From Lutispora sp. (GTDB taxonomy: Bacteria; Bacillota; Clostridia; Lutisporales; Lutisporaceae), in NCBI GenBank assembly GCA_030834765.1, contig JAUQXG010000561.1, positions 1-7,674 on the forward strand: a DNA stretch of 7,674 nucleotides. Reading direction: 5' to 3'. The notes under the pieces were generated by a model. It was not told the DNA's origin and did not search any database. It worked only from the letters and a program-made list of their open reading frames with translations. Position 1 is the stretch's first letter. Each line of letters begins with the position of its first letter. A program made the translations under genes and the position numbers. Shown one piece after another: positions 6,825-7,674 of this stretch.

Positions 6825-7674
6825 ACTGGGAAGAAAAGATACTCGTGTATCTCGTAGATAATTATCGGGGAAGTAAGAAAGATACTGGGGATAATAAAAC
6901 CAACCGCAGAACCCAGGTAAAACCAGAAAAACTTTATAAGAAATATAAGGCAAATGAGGGTGATTTCGATGTAATCACTGCAATAAATCATACTGTGGCG
7001 GAACTCTGCAGAATAGGTTTTCTAACCTGTGATCAAGAAAAATTTGGTACGCTACTTCAATGTATTTATCTTGTAGACGAACAGATTGAACAGGTTGAGG
7101 ATTATCTACATAAGAAGTATGGTTTTATTCCGAAAGGAATGAAAAAATATGATGTGCAGAATATCATTGCCAGATATCATGATTTATCAGAAATCTGTGG
7201 TATGGAATGCGATCGTTTGCAAAAGGAACTTGGCAGAAATAAAATCCCATATGATTATGAAACACTTCCTAAAATATTAGATGCGGTTGCTTTTATAGAG
7301 AATAATCAAACAGAATTGTTTGTAAGAGAAGCTTCTATGAAAATTTATGGAGATTCAAAATATTTTGAAGAGAATACATTGGTACCGGTTTGTCAGATGC
7401 TTCGCAAATATAAAAATAAACCTTCTAACACAGATGAGCTTATGGATGAAATTTTATCAGACTATATAATAAAAAAGGAGCCTCAAAAATTTAGTATTAA
7501 AGGTAATTTTATATTGTCTATTGGTGGAAAGGAACTGGATTTTAGCGTGCTTCCAGATGGTATAGAGCTGGATACGAATTCCCTTAAGAAAATTGATTGC
7601 ATTAAGATAAGAACTCAGAAATTTATGACGATTGAAAATAGGACTTCTTATCTGAGATATTCTGCTCCCGATAC
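6821..7674 (+). CDS. jetD: Wadjet nuclease subunit JetD, 3' partial
   Basis: The first 284 codons of JetD are visible, and the frame is open to the window end. JetD is the TOPRIM-type nuclease subunit that cleaves circular DNA processed by the JetABC motor. The N-terminal region (about residues 1-95) looks like a winged-helix arm, with a polar Lys/Asn-rich segment near 18-33. The middle contains GDSK (177-180) in a GDSKYFEE context, a motif of DUF2220-type JetD proteins. At the end, FMTIENRTS places E272 as the likely first metal-binding glutamate of the TOPRIM fold. The remaining TOPRIM Asp residues and C-terminus lie outside the window. The gene overlaps jetC by four bases (ATGA). Sequence outside GDSK and IEN is divergent, so the family call rests on those motifs plus context. 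Confidence 0.87.
   Translation, partial: MNWEEKILVYLVDNYRGSKKDTGDNKTNRRTQVKPEKLYKKYKANEGDFDVITAINHTVAELCRIGFLTCDQEKFGTLLQCIYLVDEQIEQVEDYLHKKYGFIPKGMKKYDVQNIIARYHDLSEICGMECDRLQKELGRNKIPYDYETLPKILDAVAFIENNQTELFVREASMKIYGDSKYFEENTLVPVCQMLRKYKNKPSNTDELMDEILSDYIIKKEPQKFSIKGNFILSIGGKELDFSVLPDGIELDTNSLKKIDCIKIRTQKFMTIENRTSYLRYSAPD

Noticed and set aside
6542..6991. Reverse-strand open frame of 149 codons across the jetC/jetD junction
   Set aside because: It lies antisense to the conserved JetC Walker B region and the jetD start, its residues are hydrophobic in the way antisense of acidic coding DNA is, and no Shine-Dalgarno or family resemblance supports it.
1..7674. CRISPR array, tRNA, rRNA, insertion sequence ends or attachment sites
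   Set aside because: No regularly spaced repeats, cloverleaf, rRNA-like stretch, transposase or paired terminal repeats were found by reading both strands.

Overview
The window is AT-rich DNA with low-GC Firmicutes gene signals: purine-rich Shine-Dalgarno sites, tightly overlapping genes on one strand, and AT-rich codon choice. It looks like a clostridial chromosome or integrated element, perhaps Lachnospiraceae; the genus is inferred only from general style. All convincing genes read on the + strand.

Layout. Bases 1-1065 hold the 3' part of a gene for a Clp-like AAA+ ATPase whose 5' end lies outside the window. Bases 1066-1467 contain no convincing gene. They carry a strong terminator-like hairpin (1196-1230), an upstream set of pairing segments that partly competes with it (1131-1198), and a candidate promoter (1311-1339) with a perfect 10-bp palindrome at the expected transcription start (1344-1353). 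Bases 1468-7674 hold a four-gene operon read as a Wadjet (JetABCD) anti-plasmid defence system: jetA (kleisin-like, 474 aa), jetB (MukE/KITE-like, 210 aa), jetC (SMC-like ATPase, 1100 aa) and jetD (TOPRIM-type nuclease subunit). JetD is cut by the window edge just after its first TOPRIM glutamate. jetA and jetB abut with no gap, and jetB/jetC and jetC/jetD both overlap by ATGA, so the four subunits look translationally coupled.

How the genes work together. In characterised Wadjet systems, JetA, JetB and JetC form a MukBEF-like SMC motor that extrudes DNA loops, and JetD cleaves small closed-circular DNA such as plasmids. The P-loop, Walker B and signature-like motif of JetC, and the GDSK and IEN motifs of JetD, are visible here, so the visible part of the system appears intact. 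JetA and JetB resemble the DUF5716/DUF6063 branch rather than the DUF3375/DUF4194 branch, but the subtype call is from memory and tentative. The upstream AAA+ gene is separated by a terminator and about 400 bp, so it is probably a neighbour in a defence or accessory island rather than a Wadjet subunit.
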